Positions 1 through 9,109 are shown, counted from the first letter of the stretch. The stretch: DNA of 56,949 nucleotides from DASRDU01 sp035560235 (GCA_035560235.1 DATMAG010000010.1:1-56949); one strand, 5' to 3'. Notes: generated by a model not told the origin, from the letters alone. A program made the numbers and translations.

Positions 1-34
1 AACATCCATCTGAGGTGGAGTTGTCAAGGAGAAA

Positions 35-1285
35 TCAGCCCGTAGTGGCTTCGAGTAAAGCAATTAAGGGCGAATTTGTTTTCCGCAATTGGGCCAAATA
101 ACGTGCCTCATCATAGGGCGTTTTCGTCTGCCAGCATTTCCAGATGATACGAATCCATTTGAAGGCCAGCGCACGCAAGGCTGCCGAATGCCCCTTCCCT
201 TTGCTGCGTTGCCAGTGATAGAAGGCGCGGGCCCAGCCACAGAACGGAATGGACTGCCCCGCAAATTCGACAAAAGTCTGGCGCAGAAACTTAGGGCAAA
301 AGTAACGCCAGCGCGTCCAGCAGGAATGTCCACTGCGCTCGATTACCGGTGCCACACCACTGAAACAAGCCAGTGCCTGAGCATCCTGAAAACGCTCGCG
401 CTGCGTGCCAAGCGCGGCCAGCAGGCGTGGGGCGAAGACTTTCCCAGCGCCGGGCAAAGAAGTAAAGAGTGCAAAATCAGGATGCGTGGCGCACAGTTTC
501 TCAATTTCCTCTTCGTGCTGGGAGATGGCGTGTAGCGTAGCTTGCAGTTGCGCGACGAAGGCGCGCACCAGTAGCGTACTGGCGGCGATGACCGCACTGT
601 CAGTGACAAGAGGCGTGGCCGTCTTGATTTCGCTCAGCCGCTGTGTCAGGAGCGCGCCGTGCGAATGATGCGAGCGAAAGAACTGCTCAATAGTGGTCGG
701 GCGTGCGCGTTGTAAGGACTCAAGCGTGGGCCAGCGCGTCAGGAAAGCACAAGCCAAGTCCGTACACCACTCGGGCAGCCAGGCGAGCGCCTGCGGATAA
801 TAAGCTTTCAGCGCGGCGGTCAGGCGATTGGTCAAGCGGGTGCGCTCATTGACGAGGCGACGGCGTTGCTCCACCAGCAATTGAATCGTGCGGGTGGTGG
901 CATCATCGGGTGTCCAGGCACTGAGGCGGTCACGATGCTGATGCAGCAACTCAGCGGCATACGCAGCATCGGTCGGATCATCCTTGGCGCGCGAAGGGGA
1001 AAAGGCTTCGCGATAGCGGGCCAGCGTGGTGGGATGGATGGGATAGAGGGTGAGGAAGTCATACTTGAGCAGGGCGAAGAGCAGCGGCCCACGCGCTTGC
1101 TCCACACCGACGGCAATCGGTTGCTGCGGATAGCGCAGACGCAGTTGGCGCAGAAACGCATCCAGGACTTCCGCTTTGTGGGCGAGTTGAAAGAATTCTT
1201 TCTGTCCGGTCATAGCGTCGAGCAAGCAGAGATCGTGTTTGTCATTGGCCCAGTCAATGCCGAGAAAAGCAGCAAATTCACTCAT
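35..1285 (-). CDS. IS110-family transposase (DEDD recombinase)
   Basis: A 416-residue protein of the usual length for IS110-family transposases. The N-terminal RuvC-like DEDD domain shows D11 in FLGIDWA, E62 in VEQA, and D103/D106 in KDDPTDA. The C-terminal Transposase_20 region has the SLPGAGKV helix-hairpin-helix motif at 276-283 and the SGVAP...SG segment at 309-319, where the family's catalytic serine is expected. The start is supported by GGAGG about 7 nt upstream. These enzymes mobilise their own element and use an element-encoded bridge RNA to choose the target (family knowledge). The frame is intact, so the element may be active. I could not define its ends: the 3' end lies within 35 bp of the window edge, and no terminal inverted repeats are evident. 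Confidence 0.95.
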   Translation of the reverse strand: MSEFAAFLGIDWANDKHDLCLLDAMTGQKEFFQLAHKAEVLDAFLRQLRLRYPQQPIAVGVEQARGPLLFALLKYDFLTLYPIHPTTLARYREAFSPSRAKDDPTDAAYAAELLHQHRDRLSAWTPDDATTRTIQLLVEQRRRLVNERTRLTNRLTAALKAYYPQALAWLPEWCTDLACAFLTRWPTLESLQRARPTTIEQFFRSHHSHGALLTQRLSEIKTATPLVTDSAVIAASTLLVRAFVAQLQATLHAISQHEEEIEKLCATHPDFALFTSLPGAGKVFAPRLLAALGTQRERFQDAQALACFSGVAPVIERSGHSCWTRWRYFCPKFLRQTFVEFAGQSIPFCGWARAFYHWQRSKGKGHSAALRALAFKWIRIIWKCWQTKTPYDEARYLAQLRKTNSPLIALLEATTG

Positions 1286-1823
1286 AGAAACCTCCGGTGA
1301 AAAAGGGGAAAGGTGCGTGGGCGGGAGCAGGCGGACTGTACCAACACGAAGGAATTATAGTAGAGTAGTCGCGTCCAACGACATCTGAGAATTCGTTGTC
1401 AGGCACAGTGCCTCGTGGGAGCGTGAAAAGATGTTGGCAGACGTCAGCAGCGTCACTCATTGCAAATTCATCGCTCCCACGAGCCTGCTCCTCAAACCCG
1501 GCCCCACGCTACAACAACCCACAGTCAGGAGTGAAGTGCGTGAGACAAATTCAAGGACAGGAACACCTATAATCTATTGCACCGGAGCGCGCGCAATTTG
1601 GCGTATCTGTTACCACCAGCGAGTTTGCGCGCGCCCGGTAAACGAATTGTTAGACCATAATGCGGCTCCCTGAAAATTATCCTTTGCCCTGCCTGAAAAT
1701 TCCTGTTGCTCATAACTCCCGGCTGTAGTGAAATGTCCTCACGCAAATCTCACTACAGCATGAAAAAGGTCAGGCTGTGGGCCTTGCTCGTCCACGAGGG
1801 CGCGAGTAACCGGGAGGAGTTGC
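1286..1823. other. Intergenic region between IS110 and subtilase
   Basis: About 540 bp with no convincing gene. On the minus strand a perfect TATAAT lies at 1354-1359, about 70 nt before the transposase start, inside what should be the non-coding left end of the element. An 11-bp inverted repeat (CTCGTGGGAGC) sits at 1412-1422 and 1473-1483. A strong hairpin with an attC-like flank lies at 1581-1655 (separate entry). The last 100 bp carry the leader of the next gene, with GGAGGAG as ribosome binding site just before 1824. Small open frames here have no family resemblance and no ribosome binding sites. Confidence 0.6.
1581..1655 (-). repeat. GC-rich hairpin with attC-like core motif
   Basis: The arms at 1581-1596 and 1625-1639 pair as ACCGG plus GCGCGCGCAA against TTGCGCGCGC plus CCGGT, a 15-bp stem with one unpaired A and a 28-nt loop. 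On the minus strand the hairpin is preceded by GTCTAACAATTCGTT (1641-1655), which matches the R'' core (RYYYAAC) and start of many integron attC sites. A bulged stem with a long variable loop also fits attC architecture. No clear R' core (GTTRRRY) is visible on the other side and there is no integrase in the window, so this is at best a degenerate or orphan site. Confidence 0.4.
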
Positions 1824-3506
1824 ATGAGCAAAAAGGAACCGGGCCGTCCGCGAAAGAAAGCTGCTGCCACAGGCAAAAAACCACATTCCGGACAGCAGAC
1901 AGTCAGCCAGCCGTCAGGCTTTCGCCACAGGGACAATCCGCTCAACGACAATCTGGCCAGAACCACCATTGCGCTGCCGCTGCTCGAAGAGATGAACGAG
2001 CGGATGAAGGCGACTTCGGCCAGGGCCAGGCTGCAGCCGCATCACATCATCATTGATGTCAACCTGCTCTACCCGGGCGGGCGCGACAGGGCGAAGGAAC
2101 GGGTGCGCGAACTCTTCAGAGAGATTCTGCCGCCGGGCGTCACCGGTCAGGGGATCAATGAAACCAAGAGCCGGATGAGTCAGCAGTATCTTTTTGCCTC
2201 GCTTGACGCGCGCCTGATTCAGGAACTGGTCAGACTCGACAAGAATCCGGCTCCTGATGCCTCGGGACAGACGCCTGCGCCGCACAGCATCTGGTGTGTC
2301 TGGCTCGATTTTCCGGTTCGGGCGCTGCTGACGCGGTCGGTCAGCACGGTCAAGGCGGATGCGGCCTGCCGCACCTTTGGCACGACCGGCAAGGGCGTGG
2401 TCTGGGCAGTGATGGATTCGGGAATTGACGAGAAGCATCCGCATTTTGCCAGGCATCAGAATCTGGTTCTGCCGGAGCGGCTCGAACATCTTGATTTCAC
2501 CGCGCTCGATCCGAAAAAGGGCAGGCCGCTGGTTGACGAATACGGACACGGCACACACGTCGCCGGAATCATTGCCGGGGCGCTCACAAAAGTTGACGGC
2601 AGAATCGAACTCGAAGCCGAAGTTCACGTCCGCAACGAACAGGATCAGACCGAAAGCAGAAAAATCCCGCTCGAAGCGATTACAGGCGTCGCGCCGGAAT
2701 GCAAGCTGATGAGCATCAAGGTGCTCGATCAGAACGGCGAAGGGCTGGTCAGCAATCTGATCACCGCGCTCGAAGCCATCCAGGAGATGAACGGTTACGG
2801 CAAGGTCATTCGCATTCACGGCGTGAATCTGAGTCTCGGGTATGAATTCAATCCTGAATGGTTCGCCTGCGGTCAGAGTCCGCTCTGCAGCGAAGTCAAC
2901 CGGCTGGTCAGATCCGGCGTTGTGGTCGTCGCGGCGGCGGGCAATACCGGTTACGGGCTGGCGCTCAATCGTGACGGGCAGACGACCTTTCCGACCGGGC
3001 TGGGGCTGACGATCAACGATCCGGGCAATGCCGACCTGGCGATCACAGTCGGTTCGACGCACCGCGAACTGCCGCACACTTACGGGATTTCATACTTTTC
3101 CTCGAAAGGGCCGACGGGTGACGGGCGCGAAAAGCCCGATCTGGTGGCGCCGGGCGAAAAGATCATCTCGTGCGCTTCGAGCTGGCAACCGGCAGAGGCC
3201 GAGCCGGGCGATCCGGCTGAGACTCCGGCAGTCGTGGCGCACGCGGCGACGGCGGGCGAAGCAACTGCCGCCGCGCCTGCGCCTGCAGCCGTCACGGCCA
3301 GGTACCGCGAAGACAGCGGCACCAGCATGGCCGCGCCGCATGTCTCGGGCGTGATTGCGGGCTTTCTGTCAGCGCGCCGCGAATTCATCGGGCAGCCCGA
3401 GCGGGTCAAGGAGATCTTTCTCTCATCGGCAACCGACCTCAAACGCAACCGTTACTTCCAGGGCCACGGCCTGGTAGATCTGCTGCGGGCGATTCAGTCC
3501 GTGTGA
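1824..3506 (+). CDS. Subtilisin-like serine protease (S8), no signal peptide
   Basis: A 560-residue S8 peptidase. The catalytic triad is D198 in VMDSGID, H242 in YGHGTHVAGI and S501 in SGTSMAAPH; the oxyanion-hole region appears as VVAAAGNTG. The first 40 residues are very basic (KKEPGRPRKK) and there is no signal peptide or membrane segment, so the protein is probably cytoplasmic or exported by another route. Residues 45-180 form an N-terminal extension that may be a propeptide or regulatory domain. An Ala/Pro-rich insert of about 40 residues precedes the serine motif. The start is chosen from GGAGGAG 8-14 nt upstream. An alpha/beta hydrolase follows on the same strand after a 346-bp repeat-filled gap. 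The protease assignment is secure; substrate and role are unknown. Confidence 0.93.
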   Translation: MSKKEPGRPRKKAAATGKKPHSGQQTVSQPSGFRHRDNPLNDNLARTTIALPLLEEMNERMKATSARARLQPHHIIIDVNLLYPGGRDRAKERVRELFREILPPGVTGQGINETKSRMSQQYLFASLDARLIQELVRLDKNPAPDASGQTPAPHSIWCVWLDFPVRALLTRSVSTVKADAACRTFGTTGKGVVWAVMDSGIDEKHPHFARHQNLVLPERLEHLDFTALDPKKGRPLVDEYGHGTHVAGIIAGALTKVDGRIELEAEVHVRNEQDQTESRKIPLEAITGVAPECKLMSIKVLDQNGEGLVSNLITALEAIQEMNGYGKVIRIHGVNLSLGYEFNPEWFACGQSPLCSEVNRLVRSGVVVVAAAGNTGYGLALNRDGQTTFPTGLGLTINDPGNADLAITVGSTHRELPHTYGISYFSSKGPTGDGREKPDLVAPGEKIISCASSWQPAEAEPGDPAETPAVVAHAATAGEATAAAPAPAAVTARYREDSGTSMAAPHVSGVIAGFLSARREFIGQPERVKEIFLSSATDLKRNRYFQGHGLVDLLRAIQSV

Positions 3507-3852
3507 GAGGATTTCTGAAATGCCGGTTATCGCCGCGCAACACAGCTGCCCGGTGGAAGCAGCCCGAAGAGTGTTGCTGAAATGCTGGTTATTTTCCCCG
3601 AAGGGGAGAGACTCAATAGCCGTGGGTGCAACCCACGGGGCAGAGGCGACGGATATTCTTACCCTGAAAGGGTGAGAGTTGCGCTGTCAGTTCGACCTCT
3701 TCAGGGTCGGGGCAATGGCACCGCCTGTCCGCAGGTTACACCTGCGACTATTGAATCAGGCCCCTCACGGGGCACACTGAGGCAGGTTACGCCGACCGCT
3801 GAAACTACAACCCTGGTGCGTGTACAGCCCACAACAGACAAGGAGGCAGGTT
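3507..3852. repeat. Block of short GC hairpins
   Basis: The 346-bp gap is packed with small palindromes: CCGTGGGT/ACCCACGG with a 3-nt loop at 3620-3638, CGCAGGT/ACCTGCG with a 3-nt loop at 3730-3746, and smaller ones around CCCTGAAAGGG (3662-3672) and CCCCTCACGGGG (3761-3772). The word GAAATGC(C/T)GGTTAT occurs twice (3518 and 3579 regions). This looks like a tract of degenerate interspersed repeats rather than a gene; an open frame from 3582 runs out of it into the hydrolase in another phase and is not supported. AGGAGG at 3841-3846 belongs to the next gene. Confidence 0.55.
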
Positions 3853-5175
3853 ATGGCAGACCTGAGCGGCTTTCCGAGTTTCGAGATTCAGTTTGACAAG
3901 GAGGGTAAATTCTTCAATCCCGCCGAAGAGCAGCAGCTGATGGCCTTCCTGGGTCAGGGGACGGTGACCGATCTGTTCATCATTTCGCACGGCTGGAACA
4001 ACGACATGGCCGAAGCGCGGGCGCTCTATCAGAACTTCTTTGCGCGGGTGCGCGAGGTTATTGATGCCAGCAGCGTCCCCGGCGTGGCGGGGCGCAGATT
4101 TGCGGTCTGCGGCATTCTCTGGCCCTCAAAGAAATTCGCTGACAAGGAACTGATTCCGAGCGGCGCGGCCAGCGCTGCGGCGTCAGTCACGGACGAGTTT
4201 CTCAAAGCGCGGCTCGATGATCTGAAAGGCGTCTTCGATCATCCGAATGCTGATGCGCTGCTCGCACAGGCCAGAAAGCTGGTGCCGAAACTCGATCAGG
4301 ATGCGCAGGCCAGGCAGCAGTTCGCTGACCTGCTGCGGCAGTTGCCGAACCGCACGGCGACGCATCCTGACGATGCTTCTGACAGGTTCTTTACCTTGTC
4401 AGGCGATGAAGTGATGAAGCGGCTGAGCAAACCTGTCGTCACGGTCAAACCGGGCACAGCGGGCGGCGCGGCTTCGGCAGGCCACGCGACCGGCACGACC
4501 GGAGCGGCGGCTGGACTCGGGCAGTTGTTCAGCGGAGCCAAAGCCGGAGCCGACCGGCTGCTGAACTTTCTGACCTATTACCAGATGAAGGAGCGCGCAG
4601 GCGCTGTGGGCCGCAACGGAGTCAACGCGCTGGTGCGCCGGATTCACGCGCAGTCGCCGCAGCTGAAGGTTCACCTGATCGGGCACAGCTTCGGCGGGCG
4701 ACTCGTCACGGCCACGACGCTCGGGCCTGATGGTCAGCCTCCGGTGAAAGTCAGCACGCTGACGCTGCTGCAGGCAGCCTTTTCGCACAACGGCTTCGGC
4801 GCTAAATTCGACGGCAAACACGACGGGTTCTTCCGCCGCGTGGTGGTTTCAGGACAGGTCACCGGGCCGACGCTGATTACCTGCACAAAAAACGACACAG
4901 CAGTCGGCATAGCCTATCCGCTCGCGTCGCTGCTGGCAGGGCAGAATGCCGCCGCGCTCGGTGACGCGAACGATCAGTTCGGCGGCATCGGTCGCAACGG
5001 CGCACAGCACACGCCTGAAGCCGTCAACGGCACGCTCGGCGCTGTTGGAACGAAATATCAGTTCGAGAGTGGCAGACTCTACAACCTGAACGCCGATGCG
5101 CTGATTACAGGCCACAGCGACATCTGCCACAAAGAGGTCGCTTACGCGCTGCTCACAGCAGTCGCCGCGACCTGA
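3853..5175 (+). CDS. Alpha/beta-hydrolase-fold protein
   Basis: A 440-residue protein whose start is fixed by AGGAGG 6-12 nt upstream of ATG 3853. The N-terminal strand and HGW motif (LFIISHGWNND, about residues 38-48) form a typical oxyanion-side element, and the nucleophile elbow is GHSFGG with S279. Between them lies a long insert (about residues 90-250) containing a Gly/Ala/Thr-rich linker, so the fold is interrupted by a lid or spacer. A late His is available in the C-terminal ITGHSDICH region. There is no signal peptide. An esterase/lipase-like activity is inferred from the elbow; the substrate is unknown. Codon use and strand match the upstream subtilase, and the two leaderless hydrolases may act together. 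Confidence 0.8.
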   Translation: MADLSGFPSFEIQFDKEGKFFNPAEEQQLMAFLGQGTVTDLFIISHGWNNDMAEARALYQNFFARVREVIDASSVPGVAGRRFAVCGILWPSKKFADKELIPSGAASAAASVTDEFLKARLDDLKGVFDHPNADALLAQARKLVPKLDQDAQARQQFADLLRQLPNRTATHPDDASDRFFTLSGDEVMKRLSKPVVTVKPGTAGGAASAGHATGTTGAAAGLGQLFSGAKAGADRLLNFLTYYQMKERAGAVGRNGVNALVRRIHAQSPQLKVHLIGHSFGGRLVTATTLGPDGQPPVKVSTLTLLQAAFSHNGFGAKFDGKHDGFFRRVVVSGQVTGPTLITCTKNDTAVGIAYPLASLLAGQNAAALGDANDQFGGIGRNGAQHTPEAVNGTLGAVGTKYQFESGRLYNLNADALITGHSDICHKEVAYALLTAVAAT

Positions 5176-5179
5176 GTGC

Positions 5180-5259
5180 AGAAAGCAGAGAGATGACGGA
5201 ACAGACCGAATAGATTACTGACCGGCGACCATTCCGTCTGCTCCGTGCTCTCGCTTTCT
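5180..5259. repeat. Imperfect intergenic palindrome (ACGGAACAGAC words)
   Basis: The arms at 5180-5211 and 5231-5259 are imperfect inverted copies. The shared words AGAAAGC, AGAGAGATGACGGAACA and ACAGAC/GTCTG recur at 34975-35075, where the same words form a perfect 43-bp stem. It lies just after the hydrolase stop codon. Confidence 0.6.
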
Positions 5260-5474
5260 TCCTTCAACCTGAGCGAATTTCCACTGCCCGGGGAAAAACA
5301 ACCTGCGCTGAAACACTCATTGCGCCGGATTACTCACCATCAGCCGAATGCCTGCCGGGCTGTCCTTGACAGCGTCCTGCGGCTCATCCTGACTGAAAAC
5401 CTGATCTTACCAGCTGCTCACTGATCCCCTGCGGCGACTCCCCAGCCGTCTTTCATTTCAGCTTCACAGACTGC

Positions 5475-5490
5475 TGGCACTGTGCTTGCT
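5475..5490 (+). promoter_or_regulatory. Predicted sigma-54 (-24/-12) promoter
   Basis: The sequence TGGCACTGTGCTTGCT matches the sigma-54 consensus TGGCACG-N4-TTGCW at all but one position, with the required 10 nt between the GG and GC dinucleotides. It points towards the decaheme cytochrome, placing a start site near 5502 and giving a leader of about 80 nt. RpoN promoters need an ATP-dependent enhancer-binding activator, so the conduit genes would be conditionally expressed. No activator site was identified, and the remaining 5260-5580 sequence shows nothing else. Confidence 0.6.
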
Positions 5491-5580
5491 GAGTTCCTGC
5501 TTAGAAACTGTAGTTATGTTTATCGCAAGCCCGCCACTCCGGATGGAAGAGGAGGTGTTTATTCTCGAAAGGAGTTCGAA

Positions 5581-6642
5581 ATGCAGCACACCACTGATCA
5601 TCAACTGATCATCACCAGGCGGGTGCTGGCGTTGTCATTCGTTGCTGTGACTTTGTTATATCTGCTCATCACGGCCAGTCATACCAGGGCCGTTCAGGCT
5701 CAGAAAACCGAAGATTCCCTGACTCAGCAGACATCTGCCACCGGGCAGACAGCCAGTGACACCAGCCAGTCACCGCAGGAAGAAAACAACTGCGTCAGCT
5801 GTCACGAAAAGATCGCACAGGTCTTTGTCCTCAGTGCTCACGGCAAGGCTCCGCTGAAATCATGGCGGAACGGCAATGGCGGCCCGAAGGCGGTCGCGCT
5901 CAAGTGTCAGACCTGTCATGGCGATGGCGTTGAGCATATGGCTGATCCGGGCGATGTCTCGAAGATCAAGAACCCGGCGAGACTGAAGGCCAGAGAGGCC
6001 AGCCGGACCTGTACTCAGTGTCACGCACAGATGAATGAACACGCCAGCTGGCCTGGCAGCCGTCACGAATCAGCCGGATTGTCCTGTCTGAGCTGTCACA
6101 ATATGCATCAGATGCCGCTGCCGCAGCTTGCTGACAACCGGATGTTCGCTTCAGCCCAGGCTGAAACCAGACTGCTCAGGAGGCGTTCGGAAGCTGAAAC
6201 CTGTCTGCAGTGTCACGGCGACATTCGCAAGGCGCAGTTCCAGCGCTCGACCCACTTGTTTCGCAATGAGAACCGTGAGCATCAGATCACCTGCTCATCC
6301 TGTCACGAACCGCATGGCTCAATCGGCGACAGGATGATGCGCACGGCCCAGGTCAATGAAACCTGCTATCAGTGCCACACCGAGAAGCGCGGGCCGTTCC
6401 TTTATGAACATTCGCCCGTACGCGAAAGCTGTCTGACCTGTCACAAGGCGCACGGCTCGAACCATAACACGCTGCTCAATGCTCGCGCGCCGATGCTGTG
6501 CCAGCAATGTCACATTCAGGGACGGCATCAGACGGTCGCCGGGCGTCCCAACGCGGCCTTCACCTTCAACCGCGCGTGCGTGACGTGCCATTCAGCCATT
6601 CACGGTTCCAATCATCCATCGGGCATCAACCTGCAACGGTAG
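5581..6642 (+). CDS. Decaheme c-type cytochrome, MtrA/DmsE-like
   Basis: A 353-residue protein with exactly ten CXXCH haem-binding motifs (CVSCH, CQTCH, CTQCH, CLSCH, CLQCH, CSSCH, CYQCH, CLTCH, CQQCH, CVTCH). Residues 13-35 form a hydrophobic signal or anchor segment, so the haem domain is periplasmic. Length and haem count match the MtrA/PioA/DmsE family, which threads electrons through an outer-membrane barrel. The start at 5581 is chosen for AAAGGAG about 6 nt upstream; an upstream extension in the same frame lacks a site and would bury the signal sequence. An MtrB/PioB-type barrel follows after 25 bp. No outer-surface MtrC-like cytochrome or inner-membrane CymA is present here, so the arrangement is closer to PioAB. 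Confidence 0.93.
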   Translation: MQHTTDHQLIITRRVLALSFVAVTLLYLLITASHTRAVQAQKTEDSLTQQTSATGQTASDTSQSPQEENNCVSCHEKIAQVFVLSAHGKAPLKSWRNGNGGPKAVALKCQTCHGDGVEHMADPGDVSKIKNPARLKAREASRTCTQCHAQMNEHASWPGSRHESAGLSCLSCHNMHQMPLPQLADNRMFASAQAETRLLRRRSEAETCLQCHGDIRKAQFQRSTHLFRNENREHQITCSSCHEPHGSIGDRMMRTAQVNETCYQCHTEKRGPFLYEHSPVRESCLTCHKAHGSNHNTLLNARAPMLCQQCHIQGRHQTVAGRPNAAFTFNRACVTCHSAIHGSNHPSGINLQR

Positions 6643-6667
6643 GCCACAGCACGAGAGGAGGCAGATT

Positions 6668-9109
6668 ATGAAGATCCGATGCACTTTGAAAACAAAACTG
6701 TTCAGTTCCCTCTGCATCTCGCTCTTTCTGCTCTGGCCTGCGATTGTGCCGGGACAAACGGTGAACAATTCACCCGTTTCAGCGCCGCTCGCTTCCGGCT
6801 CAGAACCTGACAAAAACGCCAGGGCCAAAGAGAACGACAAGGCCAGAGAGGCCGCCAAAGTCAGCAACGCGGCAGCCCCCGACAAGGCTGCCCGGCCACA
6901 GCCCGACACTCCGCCGAGCCTGTGGAGTCAGTTCAGATTCCTGTTTGAAATGGGCGGCCAGTTCACCGATCTCACCGGTGAACGCCCCTCAAAATTCGAG
7001 CAGTCCCGGCAGGTGCGCGAAGGTTATCTGTTCCGCCGCTTCCGCATCTCATCAAACCCTGAAGGCTCACCCTCCTTCCTGCGCGTCATCGGGCGCGGGC
7101 CGGGCGAACGCGACCAGCATTACCTGGTTGATTTCGGCAGTTACGGAACCTTCCGCGCTACGGCAGAGTGGCAGGGTTATCCTTTTCTTTATTCACGGGG
7201 GAGCCGATCACTGTTTGGCCTCGACGGGCCGGGCAATCTCAGAATTCCTGACAGCATTCAGCAGACTCTGCAAAACACGCCGGATGCTTCGCTCCCGGCT
7301 GCCGTGCAGGGCTTCGTCAGCAGCGCTCCGCTGACCACGCTGCGCGTGCAGCGCCAGATGCTGAAATTCACGCAGCGCCTGAACCTGACCGATCACTGGA
7401 ATCTCCGCTTCAGGTGGACAAATCAGAAACGCTTCGGTTCCAGACCGCTCGGCACAGGCAGTTATGAGCGCATCGGCACCGCTACCGGCGACACCTTCCG
7501 CGTGATGTCAATTGAACTGCCGGAGCCGGTCGAGTACATCACCAACGATCTCAGCGCGGGCATCGGTTATGTGCGCGACAAGTGGGGCGTGAATTTCGAT
7601 TACACCTGGTCGAAGTTCGACAACCGGATTCCGCTGCTGAGTTTCGACAATCCGTTCCGCGCCACTGATCTGCAGGCTACCGGTTCAGGCGGGGTGCTCA
7701 ATCGGATGGCCTTTGCGCGGGGTATCTTCGCGCTGGCGCCGGACAATGAGGCCCACAGCATTCAGCTTTCGGCCTTCGTTGATCTGCCGCGACAGACCCG
7801 CGTGTCAAGCGCGCTGGGCTGGAGTTTCTGGCGACAGAATGAACAGTTTGCGCCCTACACGCTCAACAGCGCGATCATCGCTTCGGGCCTGCCCGCCGGA
7901 ACGAGCGTGACCGATCCGGCCTCGCTCCCGCGCCGCAGTCTCGAAGGCGCGGTTGACACCTTCACGCAGGAACATCTGCTCACCACGCGACTGACTGAAA
8001 AGTTCGCCGCGACGCTGCGTTATCGCTATTACGACTATGACAACAGCACGGCGGACATTCTCTTTCCCGGTTATGCCGCTTTCGGTGAGTCTTACTGGCG
8101 CACCAACATCAACAGCAAGCCGATTGAGAACGAACCGCTCTCGTTCCGTCGTCAGACAGCCATGGCTGAAACGGTCTGGGATCTGGCGAAACCGCTGAAC
8201 TGGAAGCTGGAATACAAGTGGGAAGGCTGGACGCGCAGGCATCGTCAGGTAGCTGAGAGCAATGAACACACCATCGGCACACAGCTCTCCTGGCAGCCGG
8301 GCAACACGTTTTCAGGCAAACTCAGTTACCACTATTCCGACCGCAGCCCGCGCGCCTATGATCCGGGCATTCTGGAATTCAGGCTGCTGCGGATGTTCGA
8401 TCAGTCGAAACGGCTGCGGCACAATGCCAGCCTGCAAATGCAGTATCACTTCAGACCTGACCTGGGTCTGTCGGGCACGCTCGGGTATCTGAGCGATGAT
8501 TACGATCAGAACTTTTACGGGCTGACGAAATACGTGCAGGGTTACGGCAGTCTTGATCTGCTCTACACGGCGCTCGAAACGACGACCTTTTATGCCAGTT
8601 ACTCGCGCGAACATTACAGCTCCTCGCTCAACCAGATTGCCAAAACGGCAGTCCCCTTCGATTTCGCCAATCGCTGGAATCGGGACGAGCGCGACGCGGT
8701 GGACAGCTTCGGCGCGGGACTGACGACTTACCTTGTCAAAGACAAGCTGTTTATTGACGCGCACTATGCTTTCTCACTGGCTGAAACGGTGACGAACACC
8801 TTCAATCCGGGCACGCCTCTCGCAGCCAGTGTCCTGAATGCGACGGCCATCCCGTTTCCGGATGTGAAGACGCGGTTTCACGAATTCAACTCCGACATCA
8901 GCTATCAGTTCACGCCAAATGTAGCGTTCGGGGTGCGTTACATTTACGAACCATATCGGCTGAATGACTATGCGTGGGACGGGCTGCAACCTTATCCAGT
9001 CACTCTGCTGCCGACTGAAAACGACGGCAGAAGGTTCCTGCTGCTCGATTCGCGTTACACCAGCCACACCGCCCACGCGGTTGGCCTCTATCTGCGATTC
9101 ACACGCTGA
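6668..9109 (+). CDS. MtrB/PioB-family outer-membrane beta-barrel
   Basis: An 813-residue protein with a signal peptide (residues 1-30, ending near VPGQT), then a Lys/Ala-rich periplasmic linker to about residue 85, then a long series of alternating Tyr/Phe/Arg amphipathic strands to the C-terminus (YLRFTR). Size, strand pattern and position directly after a decaheme cytochrome identify the decaheme-associated outer-membrane protein family. The barrel houses the cytochrome so electrons cross the outer membrane to or from extracellular minerals or partners. The N-terminal CXXC of Shewanella MtrB is absent. AGGAGG lies 8 nt upstream of the start, and a strong terminator follows at 9134. Confidence 0.88.
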   Translation: MKIRCTLKTKLFSSLCISLFLLWPAIVPGQTVNNSPVSAPLASGSEPDKNARAKENDKAREAAKVSNAAAPDKAARPQPDTPPSLWSQFRFLFEMGGQFTDLTGERPSKFEQSRQVREGYLFRRFRISSNPEGSPSFLRVIGRGPGERDQHYLVDFGSYGTFRATAEWQGYPFLYSRGSRSLFGLDGPGNLRIPDSIQQTLQNTPDASLPAAVQGFVSSAPLTTLRVQRQMLKFTQRLNLTDHWNLRFRWTNQKRFGSRPLGTGSYERIGTATGDTFRVMSIELPEPVEYITNDLSAGIGYVRDKWGVNFDYTWSKFDNRIPLLSFDNPFRATDLQATGSGGVLNRMAFARGIFALAPDNEAHSIQLSAFVDLPRQTRVSSALGWSFWRQNEQFAPYTLNSAIIASGLPAGTSVTDPASLPRRSLEGAVDTFTQEHLLTTRLTEKFAATLRYRYYDYDNSTADILFPGYAAFGESYWRTNINSKPIENEPLSFRRQTAMAETVWDLAKPLNWKLEYKWEGWTRRHRQVAESNEHTIGTQLSWQPGNTFSGKLSYHYSDRSPRAYDPGILEFRLLRMFDQSKRLRHNASLQMQYHFRPDLGLSGTLGYLSDDYDQNFYGLTKYVQGYGSLDLLYTALETTTFYASYSREHYSSSLNQIAKTAVPFDFANRWNRDERDAVDSFGAGLTTYLVKDKLFIDAHYAFSLAETVTNTFNPGTPLAASVLNATAIPFPDVKTRFHEFNSDISYQFTPNVAFGVRYIYEPYRLNDYAWDGLQPYPVTLLPTENDGRRFLLLDSRYTSHTAHAVGLYLRFTR

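Noticed and set aside
1431..1673. Open frame between IS110 and subtilase
   Set aside because: No ribosome binding site or domain; it covers the attC-like hairpin, which explains the sequence better.
2425..2709. Overlapping frames inside the subtilase and other large genes
   Set aside because: They are out-of-phase shadows of strongly supported genes, typical of GC-rich DNA.
3582..3896. Open frame of 104 codons
   Set aside because: It runs through the hairpin tract and into the hydrolase gene in another phase, and has no ribosome binding site or family resemblance.
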